Origin: Phycisphaeraceae bacterium | Lineage (GTDB): Bacteria > Planctomycetota > Phycisphaerae > Phycisphaerales > Phycisphaeraceae | Reading direction: 5' to 3' | Length of the DNA: 16,476 nucleotides | Assembly: GCA_020851395.1 (NCBI GenBank) | Contig: JADZCW010000269.1 | Location: 1 to 16,476 of the forward strand | Part shown: positions 1 through 6,598 of the stretch, piece by piece | Numbering within the stretch: position 1 is the first letter of the stretch | Layout: every line of letters begins with the position of its first letter | Translations under genes and position numbers: made by a program | Notes under the pieces: generated by a model | Seen by the model: the letters and a program-made list of their open reading frames with translations, nothing else | Told to the model about the DNA's origin: nothing | Database searches by the model: none

Positions 1-2
1 AC

Positions 3-1115
3 AACTGGCACATCGGCCGGCCCATGGAGTACCCCTACGAGGCCACTCCGCTCAAGCGGCAGGTCGCCTACATCTTCGACACCAACAAGTGCATCGAGTG
101 CCAGACCTGCACCGTGGCCTGCAAGACATGCTGGACCAGCGGCAAGGGCGAGGAGACGATCTTCTGGAACAACGTCGAGACCAAGCCCTACGGCGCCTAC
201 CCCGCCGCCTGGGACTCAAAGCTGCTCGAACAGACCCCGCCGACCAAGTGGCAAGACTCCAAGCTCGTCAGCCTGACCATCTTCGAGACCGACGGCCCGA
301 ACAGGCCGCCGCACGGCTACCTGCCCGAGCCCGGGGACTACGCCCACCCCAATCTCGGGGAGGACGACATCGCCGGCCAGATCGACGGGGGCGTCCACTT
401 CGACGGCGTCCATCCGATGTGGATGTTCTACCTCGCCCGCATCTGCAACCACTGCGACCATCCCGCCTGCCTGGCCGCTTGCCCGCGCAAGGCCATCTAC
501 AAGCGGCCCGAGGACGGCATCGTCCTGGTCGACCAGGAGCGATGCCGCGGCTACCAGGAATGCGTCAAGGCCTGCCCCTACAAGAAGGTCTTCTACAACG
601 TCATCGGCCGGGCCAGCCAGAAGTGCATCGGCTGCTACCCCCGCGTCGAGCAGGGCGACGTGGCGTTGTGCGTCGAGTCGTGCATCGGCAAGATCCGCCT
701 GCACGGCTTCCTGACCACCGACGGCCCGCCGCGGGAGGACAACCCCCTGGATTACTTGATCAAATTCCGCAAGATCGCCCTGCCTTTGTACCCCCAGTTC
801 GGCACGGGGCCCAACGTCTACTACATCCCCCCCGTCCACGTGCCCGACCCCTTCCTCGAGCAGATGTTCGGCCCGGGCGTCGAGGCGTCCAAGGCCCTCT
901 ACCGTGCCATCCGTGAGGACAAACAGCTCCTGGGCGCCATGCTCCTGTTCGGCGCGACCAACCGCATCCTGACCCGCTTCGAGGTCCAGGGCGAGGAGGC
1001 CGTCGGCTGGGACGTGGACGGGAAAGAGGTCGCCCGCGTGCCCTTCACCGAGCCGATGTACCTGCGACCGCATCACGACGAACGATTCGACGTCTATCGC
1101 CACAACACCGCGTGA
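3..1115 (+). CDS. NxrB/NarH-like Fe-S beta subunit of a type II DMSO-reductase-family oxidoreductase (5' partial)
   Basis: Electron-transfer subunit carrying four Fe-S clusters from a molybdopterin alpha subunit to a heme gamma subunit. The reading frame is open to the window edge. The residues before the first internal Met (position 24) read NWHIGRP, matching the NxrB N-terminus (NW-x-x-GR-x-MEYPYE), so the true start is a few codons upstream and the gene is 5' partial. Counting from that Met, the cysteine groups are: C23-x2-C26-x2-C29-x3-C33; CNHCDHPACLAACP; CRGYQECVKACPYKK; and CIGCYP followed by CVESC. The Tyr in CRGY stands where NarH has Trp, as expected for a [3Fe-4S] site. The stretch YKRPEDGIVLVDQERCRGY is highly NxrB-like. 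At about 370 residues it is shorter than NxrB/NarH proteins I know. The next gene starts 7 nt downstream. Direction of catalysis (nitrite oxidation, nitrate reduction or another substrate) cannot be decided without the alpha subunit. Confidence 0.9.
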   Translation, partial: NWHIGRPMEYPYEATPLKRQVAYIFDTNKCIECQTCTVACKTCWTSGKGEETIFWNNVETKPYGAYPAAWDSKLLEQTPPTKWQDSKLVSLTIFETDGPNRPPHGYLPEPGDYAHPNLGEDDIAGQIDGGVHFDGVHPMWMFYLARICNHCDHPACLAACPRKAIYKRPEDGIVLVDQERCRGYQECVKACPYKKVFYNVIGRASQKCIGCYPRVEQGDVALCVESCIGKIRLHGFLTTDGPPREDNPLDYLIKFRKIALPLYPQFGTGPNVYYIPPVHVPDPFLEQMFGPGVEASKALYRAIREDKQLLGAMLLFGATNRILTRFEVQGEEAVGWDVDGKEVARVPFTEPMYLRPHHDERFDVYRHNTA

Positions 1116-1122
1116 GGCTGCC

Positions 1123-2130
1123 ATGACCCGCTCTCGGAACACATCGCTGCTGCTGGCCCTGATCCTCTGCATCCTGGCGGTGGCCGGGGTCATGATCGCC
1201 GCCGTCCTGCTGGCCGGGCAGAAGTCGGTGCTGATCTTCATGCCCCCGCCCACTCCGACGCCGGCGGCCGACGTCGCACCCACCGTCGCCGCCGCGGCCG
1301 TACCCACCACGCCCACAGCGCCGCCCGCCACGCCGCTGGAGATCACCGTCAAGCGGGTGGCGGCCGCGCCCGCGCCCGACAACGTTTTCGACGCCTTCTG
1401 GGAGAAGATCACCGCCGTCGACGTCCCGCTGGTGCCCCAGCAGATGACCTCCCCCATGCTCGAACAGCAGACCGTGGCCTCGATCACCGTCCAGGCCGTC
1501 CGCGACGATCAGCGAATGGTATGGCGACTCTCCTGGCCGGCGGCCCGCCCGGCGATGCTGGCCGACACCAACCACTTCCCCGACGCCGCGGCCATGATGT
1601 TCCCCATGGCCGACGGGGCGCCCTTCACCATGGGCGCCAAAGGTCAGCCCGTGCGTCTGCTGCACTGGAAAGCCGTCTGGCAGAAGGACGTGGACGAGGG
1701 CTTTGCCGACCTGGACAAGCTCTATCCCAACTCCTGGACGGACCTCTACTGGTTCGCCCCTCACCCCGGGCCGGTCCCTCTGAAGGAAATAATCAAGGAC
1801 CCCAGGGCCCTGCAATTCCTGCCCCTGCTGGCGGCGGGCAATCCGATGTCCAACCCCGCGCGCAAGCAGCCGGTCGAGGAACTAGCCGCCGAGGGCTTCG
1901 GCACCGCCACCACCCTGGCCGATTCCCCCGCCCACGCCCGCGGCGTCTGGAAGGACGGGCGCTGGACCGTGGTCATCGACCGCCAACTAGCCCCGGAAGA
2001 TGCCCTATCCGCCCGGCTGCAAAGCTCGACCCAGAATCTCGTCAGCTTCGCCGTCTGGGACGGCTCGGCCGGCAACCGCGGGGGACGAAAGCAATACTGC
2101 ACCTGGCTTCCCATGAGGCTTGAGCCATGA
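1123..2130 (+). CDS. Membrane-anchored heme b gamma subunit, ethylbenzene-dehydrogenase-like (EbdC/NxrC type)
   Basis: Likely the heme b subunit that passes electrons between the beta subunit and the respiratory chain at the outer face of the membrane. The N-terminus has one hydrophobic segment (about residues 9-31) that reads as a signal anchor, then a Pro/Ala/Thr-rich linker (about 38-70), then a periplasmic domain. That domain resembles the ethylbenzene-dehydrogenase-related heme-binding family (PF09459): DAAAMMFPMADGAPFTMG (about 155-172), LLHWKAVWQ, GVWKDGRWTVVIDR, and a C-terminal AVWDGSAGNRGGRKQYCTW. In EbdC the heme is held by a Met and a Lys; here M158/M159/M162 and K323 are candidates, which is inference. 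GAGG at 1114-1117 can serve as ribosome binding site. The stop overlaps the chaperone start in an ATGA, so the genes are probably coupled. Membrane tethering by an N-terminal helix differs from soluble EbdC, which has a cleaved signal. Confidence 0.82.
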   Translation: MTRSRNTSLLLALILCILAVAGVMIAAVLLAGQKSVLIFMPPPTPTPAADVAPTVAAAAVPTTPTAPPATPLEITVKRVAAAPAPDNVFDAFWEKITAVDVPLVPQQMTSPMLEQQTVASITVQAVRDDQRMVWRLSWPAARPAMLADTNHFPDAAAMMFPMADGAPFTMGAKGQPVRLLHWKAVWQKDVDEGFADLDKLYPNSWTDLYWFAPHPGPVPLKEIIKDPRALQFLPLLAAGNPMSNPARKQPVEELAAEGFGTATTLADSPAHARGVWKDGRWTVVIDRQLAPEDALSARLQSSTQNLVSFAVWDGSAGNRGGRKQYCTWLPMRLEP

Positions 2131-2873
2131 CACCACCCACCGCCGATCCCGTGCGTCTGTGCGCCCTGGCCGACATGCTGCTGCTGACCCGTGACATGTT
2201 CCGGCCTTCGGAACAAGCCGTTGCGAGCCTCAGAGGCGTCGAGGAATCGCTCGACGACCTGCTGGCCGCTGCCGGGGCTCGGAGCGACTCGCCGCTGGCC
2301 CACGCCCTGCGCCGCGTGACGGACACATCACGCACGACCGACCTCGACGCGTGGCGCGACGAGTATCATCGGCTGTTCGAAGGGGCCACGCTCTGCCCGC
2401 TCAATCAGACCGCCTACGTCCGACGGGACAAGGGAGCGATCCTCGGCGACCTGTGCGGTTTCTATCGCGCCTTCGGTTTCGCCCCGTCGAACGCCGACGG
2501 CGAAAAGCCCGATCACCTGCGGACCGAGCTGGAGTTCATGGCGGTCCTGTTGGTGATGCTCGTGCAGGCGCGAGGCGAATCAGGCCCCATCACGCGCCAC
2601 GCCATCAAGTCCCTGGGCGGGGATCATCTGGGCGAATGGATCGCCGGTGTCTGGCAGCGTCTAGCCCTGGTCACGCTCCTGCCCTACCACGCCGCAGTCG
2701 CCGACGCGCTGCGGGAGATCTGGACGCACCTGGCGAACGAGCTCGACCTGCCGCCGGTCCAGATGGCCTCACCAGACGACGTGGACCCCGAACCGGAGAA
2801 TCCTTACGAATGCGGAATGGTCCCCTCCGCCGAGTCGGTGTCGGTGCGCGTTCGCGGCGAACCGATCGCCTGA
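2127..2873 (+). CDS. TorD/DmsD-family molybdoenzyme maturation chaperone
   Basis: Cytoplasmic all-helical chaperone predicted to hold the molybdopterin alpha subunit until cofactor and Fe-S insertion are complete. It is 248 residues, slightly longer than typical TorD (about 200). Family marks are visible in order: DEYHRLFEG (about 76-84), CPLNQTAY, LGDLCGFYRAFGF (about 105-117), and KPDHLRTELEFMA (about 128-140), the usual core of PF02613. The start ATG at 2127 overlaps the stop of the gamma subunit (ATGA), giving translational coupling. Such chaperones commonly sit in operons of periplasmic nitrite oxidoreductases, selenate, chlorate and dimethylsulfide dehydrogenases, which supports a dedicated role here. 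Its 3' end overlaps the convergent small cysteine protein gene by about 70 nt. Which partner it serves is inferred from position only. Confidence 0.88.
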   Translation: MTPPTADPVRLCALADMLLLTRDMFRPSEQAVASLRGVEESLDDLLAAAGARSDSPLAHALRRVTDTSRTTDLDAWRDEYHRLFEGATLCPLNQTAYVRRDKGAILGDLCGFYRAFGFAPSNADGEKPDHLRTELEFMAVLLVMLVQARGESGPITRHAIKSLGGDHLGEWIAGVWQRLALVTLLPYHAAVADALREIWTHLANELDLPPVQMASPDDVDPEPENPYECGMVPSAESVSVRVRGEPIA

Positions 2874-3073
2874 TCGGCCGAGGCGTCGGAGCGGGACTGT
2901 TTCTTCTCGGAGCGGGACTGTTTCTTCTTGGATCGCAGACGTTCCTCCAACGGCGTCGCGAAGATCAACGTCGAGGGCAGCACGCAGCCCGGCCGGCCCG
3001 GCACACAGTCGGTCTTCAGCCGTCGGCAGTGCTCCGTTGGCTCGTCGAGATGTGGGCAGGACCAGGACGACAT
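2804..3073 (-). CDS. Small four-cysteine protein, last gene of the rrf2-nnrS operon (function unknown)
   Basis: Unassigned 89-residue protein. The N-terminal half looks constrained: cysteines C6, C16, C23 and C30 in the pattern CPHLD-x5-C-x6-C-x2-GRPGC-VL, then STLIFATPLEERL. Four evenly spaced cysteines suggest a small metal or Fe-S site, but no known fold is recognised with certainty. The C-terminal half is low complexity and basic, with two copies of a seven-residue KKQSRSE-like unit from a tandem 21-bp duplication. The start is 3 nt after the NnrS stop and follows a GGGGGG run (3081-3086) that can act as a ribosome binding site. It is the third gene of a tight minus-strand unit and overlaps the 3' end of the chaperone gene by about 70 nt. 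I have an impression of similar short Cys proteins near NO-related genes, but cannot search here. The gene is probably real; the low-complexity tail may be recent. Confidence 0.6.
   Translation of the reverse strand: MSSWSCPHLDEPTEHCRRLKTDCVPGRPGCVLPSTLIFATPLEERLRSKKKQSRSEKKQSRSDASADQAIGSPRTRTDTDSAEGTIPHS
2886..2927. repeat. Two tandem copies of a 21-bp unit
   Basis: Positions 2886-2906 and 2907-2927 are identical 21-bp copies. The unit length is a multiple of three, so it duplicates seven codons in the small minus-strand protein without a frameshift. It lies just past the stop of the + strand chaperone gene, in the gap between convergent coding regions. Confidence 0.95.
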
Positions 3074-3076
3074 CGC

Positions 3077-4666
3077 TCATCCCCCCGCCGCCGTCGCGCG
3101 GCCCATCATGATGCAGCCCGTCCGGTGCGCGTCGCGGTACCGCCCAAGGCCGAGCATCACTGACGCCAAATGCATCGACCACCACGCCAGAGCCGTCCAT
3201 TCGAGCACGCCGCTGACGCTCACGAGCCTGAAGAACAGCGGGTCCCAGTCGCTGAGCACCTGGAGGCTCACCCGCAGCAGGCAGCCGAGGTTCAGCAGGA
3301 CGAACACGCCGGTGAGGTCCGGCAGTCGGTCGGGCCCGACGCCGCGCAGCATCGGCGCGACCTTCGAGGCCACGCCCACCATCATCATGGTGACGAATCC
3401 CACCGTCACCGCGTGCCGGATCGCCCCGTAGTAGGCGTGGCTGAACGGGATGCCGCTGAGCCACTGGTACACCGGCAAGAAAAGAAGCATGGCGAAAGAG
3501 ACGAACAGCCAAACGAACGCCGCGCGGACGAACTTGCCGATGCGTCCCGGCTCGGGCGGACGGCGCCAGAGTCGCCAGGGCCCGACGATCAGCCAAGCCC
3601 CGATCGGAAGCATGAGCCAGGGCAGCATCAGGCCCGCCGCAGCCGCGGGACTGCCGCCGGCGCGGTAAGCCAGGAACAACCCGGCCTCGAGCGCCACCGC
3701 CGCAGCCGTCAGCCCCAGCGCCGCCCATGCCCGCGTCGCACCAACCGACGCCACGCCCAGCATCGCCGGGAACAGACGAAGTCCCACCCCGAAGATCATC
3801 ATTAACGCCATGCCGTGGATCTGAATGTCGCGCAGCGGGGCCTGGAACATCGCCACCTGGGCCAGCATGGCCTCGCGGTCCGGTACCGTCAGCAGCCGGT
3901 GAATGTGCCACCCCCCCGCCACGGTCTGGAGCACCATGAAAAACAGACCGGCGAAGATAAAACCTACGTAAGGCTCGACGGGCGTCCCGCCTCGCCGCCA
4001 AGCCACCATCAACTGAATCACGAACACCGACACCGCCGCCGTCTCGAGCACGGCACCGACGCCATGCATCGGCGCCGCCCAGGATGCCCCGTAAAGCGTC
4101 ATCGCCACGCTGCGCAGGACGATGCTCAGGAGCATCACCACCCACGCCGCCACCGCCAGTCGAGCCGCTGGCAGCCAAGTCTGCCATATTCGCGGCAACA
4201 CCTGATATCCGAAGCCCATGATGAACAGGCCCACCCACCCCATGATCTGAGCGTGGCCGTGCGCGTTAACCTCGTGCACCGTCACGGCCGTGAACGAGCC
4301 CTGCATGCCGATCTTCCATAGCAGGTACGCCCCCCACGCCGCCCCGGCGGTCAGAACGATCGCGATACCCGCCAGGAAATAGGGACGATAGATCGCGTCG
4401 GCCGGGCATGGCCCCGCCTGCTTCCCCGCTAGCGCCGCGGCCTGATCGTCAGCCGAAGGATCATCCGCCGTCATACGAAGCTCTTGCAGCAATCCCTCAA
4501 GGTCCGCCCCATGGGCGGCGGCGAAGAATCGGACGGACTCGTTCGGCACACGGTCCCCGCCGCACCCCCACAGACCGTGACGGTTGAGCACCGACCGTGT
4601 TGCGGGGTGATCGTCCAAGAGCGTGGCCAGACTCGTCTCGGCGTGGATGCGGTTGTGAGTTTTCAT
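3077..4666 (-). CDS. nnrS: NnrS-like 12-helix membrane protein with N-terminal DUF1858-like domain
   Basis: Integral membrane protein of 529 residues, read as an NnrS-family protein (a heme/copper-linked family induced with NO metabolism and thought to limit nitrosative damage). The N-terminal 60 residues form a small DUF1858/ScdA_N-like domain (SLATLLDDHPATRSVLNRHG, then WGCGG with C35). About 12 hydrophobic helices follow. Histidines cluster near helix ends: NAHGHAQIMGW, GGWHIHR, IQIHGMALM, and SHAYYGAIRHAVTVGF, which are candidate metal or heme ligands. The start at 4666 is chosen because its ATG overlaps the Rrf2 stop (ATGA at 4666-4663); a longer frame to 4711 would run far into the regulator. 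The small Cys protein begins 3 nt after the stop. Co-transcription with an Rrf2 regulator and divergence from ric support a nitrosative-stress role. Assignment to NnrS proper is good but not certain; membership of a broader cytochrome-oxidase-like family is the alternative. Confidence 0.78.
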   Translation of the reverse strand: MKTHNRIHAETSLATLLDDHPATRSVLNRHGLWGCGGDRVPNESVRFFAAAHGADLEGLLQELRMTADDPSADDQAAALAGKQAGPCPADAIYRPYFLAGIAIVLTAGAAWGAYLLWKIGMQGSFTAVTVHEVNAHGHAQIMGWVGLFIMGFGYQVLPRIWQTWLPAARLAVAAWVVMLLSIVLRSVAMTLYGASWAAPMHGVGAVLETAAVSVFVIQLMVAWRRGGTPVEPYVGFIFAGLFFMVLQTVAGGWHIHRLLTVPDREAMLAQVAMFQAPLRDIQIHGMALMMIFGVGLRLFPAMLGVASVGATRAWAALGLTAAAVALEAGLFLAYRAGGSPAAAAGLMLPWLMLPIGAWLIVGPWRLWRRPPEPGRIGKFVRAAFVWLFVSFAMLLFLPVYQWLSGIPFSHAYYGAIRHAVTVGFVTMMMVGVASKVAPMLRGVGPDRLPDLTGVFVLLNLGCLLRVSLQVLSDWDPLFFRLVSVSGVLEWTALAWWSMHLASVMLGLGRYRDAHRTGCIMMGRATAAGG

Positions 4667-5127
4667 GAGCCTGATGCTCCAGAAACGTTCCCGACACTCA
4701 GTGCCGCACACGTCCTACGCGCCAGCGAGGGCACGCCGATGAGGTCCTGCACCGTCGTCTTAGCGAAGCCCTGTTCGATGACCGCCATCGCGTCGTCGAT
4801 CCGTCGGTGCATCGGGCAGAGCTGACGCTCATGAGCATCAGCCCCCAACGGGCAGGCGTGGATCCGCTCGATCGGGTCCACGGCATTGATCAGCTCCAAC
4901 ACACTCAACGTCGCCGGATCGCGCCGCAGGACGAATCCGCCGGTGCTCCCCCGCTGGGCGGTGAGGATTCCCGCCTTGGTCAGCGCCTGCATCACCTTGA
5001 CCAGGTAACCCGGGGCGGCGTGCGTGGCTTGGGCGATGTCGCGAACCTTGTGGATCTGCCCGGGGCGTTGCGCCATCCAGACGGCGGCTCGCAGGGCGTA
5101 CTCGGAGGCCTCAGAGAGCAATTTCAT
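4663..5127 (-). CDS. Rrf2-family transcriptional regulator (NsrR/IscR-like)
   Basis: DNA-binding regulator of 154 residues, probably a repressor responding to NO or Fe-S status. The winged-helix start MKLLSEASEYALRAAVWMA and the recognition region HAAPGYLVKVMQALTKAGIL, then QRGSTGGFVL, are typical of Rrf2 proteins. The cluster region reads HACPLGADAHERQLCPMHR. Numbering from this start, C92, C104 and H107 fall where IscR has C92, C104 and H107, but the middle position (C98) is Ala, with H99 beside it. A cluster with altered ligands, or sensing by two cysteines, is possible. I use the start at 5127 rather than the upstream in-frame one at 5181, because the family consensus begins at this Met. 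It overlaps nnrS by 4 nt and lies head to head with ric, whose promoter carries a palindrome this protein could bind. Calling it NsrR would be an inference. Confidence 0.88.
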   Translation of the reverse strand: MKLLSEASEYALRAAVWMAQRPGQIHKVRDIAQATHAAPGYLVKVMQALTKAGILTAQRGSTGGFVLRRDPATLSVLELINAVDPIERIHACPLGADAHERQLCPMHRRIDDAMAVIEQGFAKTTVQDLIGVPSLARRTCAALSVGNVSGASGS

Positions 5128-5181
5128 GCAAACACCACATTGACAATAGCTAACGGTTCGATTGCAGCCCCCAACCACCAT

Positions 5182-5211
5182 TTGACAGCACCTTACCCCA
5201 CCGCATAATAT
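5182..5211 (+). promoter_or_regulatory. Sigma70-type promoter of ric
   Basis: TTGACA at 5182-5187 is a perfect -35 box. With a spacer of 16-18 bp, CATAAT/ATAATA/TAATAT (5204-5211) gives a good -10 box. The region is AT-rich against a GC-rich genome. Transcription would start near 5217, leaving a leader of roughly 70 nt before ric. This is motif matching only; sigma70 consensus holds imperfectly in Planctomycetes. Confidence 0.55.
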
Positions 5212-5216
5212 ACGTC

Positions 5217-5235
5217 AAGTGTGCATTAATGCCTT
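5217..5235. promoter_or_regulatory. Candidate Rrf2-type operator at the ric transcription start
   Basis: The site AAGTGTGCATTAATGCCTT has a perfect 10-bp palindromic core, GCATTAATGC (5223-5232), flanked by AAG on the left and CTT on the right. Layout and base content recall NsrR-type sites (AAGATGCATTT half sites), although the match is degenerate and the outer arms are not equally spaced. It sits immediately after the -10 box, where a bound repressor would block transcription, and between the rrf2 and ric starts. Binding by the neighbouring Rrf2 protein is inference. Confidence 0.4.
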
Positions 5236-5289
5236 AAAGCGTTGTATTGGGCGGACAACCTAAGCAGCAGGCCTGTTCAAGGAGTACCC

Positions 5290-6024
5290 ATGTCACAGAC
5301 CATCACGGCACAAGACCCTGTCGGCCAGCTCGTTCGCCAGAGGCCGGATCGTTCACGAGTCTTCGAGAACCTGGGGCTGGACTACTGCTGCGGAGGCAAG
5401 CTTCCGCTGGCTGACGCCTGCGCCAAGGCCGGGCTGGACCCGGATCAGGTCGTCAGCCAGATCCTTGAGGCCGACGCCCAGACCGACGAGCGCGACAAGC
5501 ACCTCGTGGACGCCGACGCCATGTCCCTTTCAGACCTGGCCGACCACATCGAGCAGACCCATCACGCCTACCTCCGTTCCGAGCTGCCCCGGCTCGACGC
5601 GATCACGAGCAAGGTCGCCCACGTGCACGGTGACAAAGACCCTCGGCTGGCCGAAGTCCGCGCCGCCTTCGTCGACCTGCGCGACGAATTGACCAGCCAC
5701 ATGATGAAGGAAGAGCAGATCCTCTTCCCCATGATCCGCCGGATCGAACACGCCGACGGCCCGCTGGATTTCCACTGCGGCACGATCGCCAACCCCATCC
5801 GTCAGATGGAATTTGAGCACGACCGCGCCGGCGACGCCCTGGCCGTCATGCGCCGGGCCACCGACGCCTATCAGCCGCCCGACTGGGCCTGCAACACCTA
5901 CCGGGCCATGCTCGACGGGCTTGAACGCCTCGAGAAAGACATGCACCAGCATGTGCACAAGGAAAACAACGTCCTGTTCCCCAAGGCCCTGGCGCTCGAG
6001 GGACGAGTCGCGGGCAACGGCTGA
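5290..6024 (+). CDS. ric: Ric/ScdA/YtfE-family di-iron protein for Fe-S cluster repair
   Basis: Cytoplasmic hemerythrin-like protein linked to repair of Fe-S clusters damaged by NO or oxidants. It has 244 residues, close to YtfE/ScdA. The N-terminal ScdA_N domain (DUF542) carries the diagnostic NLGLDYCCGGKLPL with C33-C34. The helical di-iron domain follows with the expected His/Glu ligands: EQTHHAYLRSELPRLD (about 88-103), SHMMKEEQILFP (about 136-147), EFEHDRAG (about 175-182), and HQHVHKENNVLFP near 219-231. The start at 5290 is preferred over an in-frame upstream start at 5242 because AAGGAG (5279-5284) is well placed before it and homology begins there. It is transcribed divergently from the rrf2-nnrS unit, with a strong promoter and a palindromic candidate operator upstream. 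No downstream gene is near, so it is probably monocistronic. Confidence 0.92.
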   Translation: MSQTITAQDPVGQLVRQRPDRSRVFENLGLDYCCGGKLPLADACAKAGLDPDQVVSQILEADAQTDERDKHLVDADAMSLSDLADHIEQTHHAYLRSELPRLDAITSKVAHVHGDKDPRLAEVRAAFVDLRDELTSHMMKEEQILFPMIRRIEHADGPLDFHCGTIANPIRQMEFEHDRAGDALAVMRRATDAYQPPDWACNTYRAMLDGLERLEKDMHQHVHKENNVLFPKALALEGRVAGNG

Positions 6025-6598
6025 CCAACCCGTGACGCCTGCAACTGGCTGGGGTGGGCGCCGGACGCGAGCACGGATCACGATGTGTTGCTTCGGTCGC
6101 GGCAGGGAACAGACCCTGGGCAGGAGTTGCCGCCCTCATGTCCCCGTGCCTGTCGACGGCGACACGGTGTTGACGTGGCGTGTCGTGTTGGCGCCAACAC
6201 ATCACCCAAATTCTTGCCGGACGCCTCGCAGCCGTGCATCGACCCGGGAGGTACATTCAGGGTGTTTCCCCGGGATCTTCTGTTCCCCACCCAGGGAGCG
6301 GACGCAAGACACGGTTGCTCTCGCGCAACCACCGGCCTTCACATCATCCCTTCGCCCGCGGTAATCCGCGCAGGGTGCTGCAGCTCGAAAACGCCGCAAT
6401 GGGCGACATCCGTGATGGGGGTGGCGAGCGGCTCATGCCGCATCATGCACAAGCTTCACCCGTGCCGGCAGCCCGTATCGATCCACGACGCACTGCCGAG
6501 GATCGACCTCTGGCGGGGATGTGAGATCTCGGTAACCACCTTTCCGGGTCCGATGGAGGAATTCCCACACGCGTGGTCAGAGATTGACTTCCGTCACG
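6025..6598. other. Intergenic region without a convincing gene
   Basis: About 570 bp between ric and the metal-efflux cluster. Open frames exist on both strands, but none shows a family motif, a plausible ribosome binding site, or protein-like composition. Notable content: a 16-bp perfect palindrome with an adjoining inverted repeat (6161-6200), and a 6-bp stem with 6-nt loop (GGTTGC 6313-6318, GCAACC 6325-6330). No T-run follows these hairpins, so they are not standard intrinsic terminators. A decayed gene or an RNA cannot be excluded. Confidence 0.6.
6161..6200. repeat. Paired inverted repeats including a 16-bp perfect palindrome
   Basis: GTGTTGGCGCCAACAC at 6185-6200 is a perfect 16-bp palindrome. 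Directly before it, GACACG (6161-6166) and CGTGTC (6179-6184) form a second inverted repeat with a 12-nt loop that itself contains GTGTTG. The arrangement could be a regulator binding site or a structured RNA end for ric. No T-tract is present. Confidence 0.6.

Noticed and set aside
24..26. ATG at 24 as the true start of the beta subunit
   Set aside because: The frame is open upstream and the preceding residues NWHIGRP match the NxrB N-terminus, so the start lies outside the window.
216..1487. 423-codon minus-strand frame opposite the beta and gamma subunits
   Set aside because: It has Val/Ala/Gly-rich shadow composition and lies across two well-supported + strand genes.
2769..4238. 489-codon minus-strand open frame overlapping nnrS
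   Set aside because: Its Gly/Arg-rich composition is that of an out-of-frame shadow; the NnrS frame has helices and the ATGA overlap with the regulator.
5140..5153. FNR/Dnr-like box between rrf2 and ric
   Set aside because: TTGAC is followed by GCTAA at the right spacing, but the right half matches too few bases of the consensus.
6180..6524. 114-codon frame in the ric-czc gap
   Set aside because: It has no homology impression, no ribosome binding site and low-plausibility composition; two other frames are equally open.
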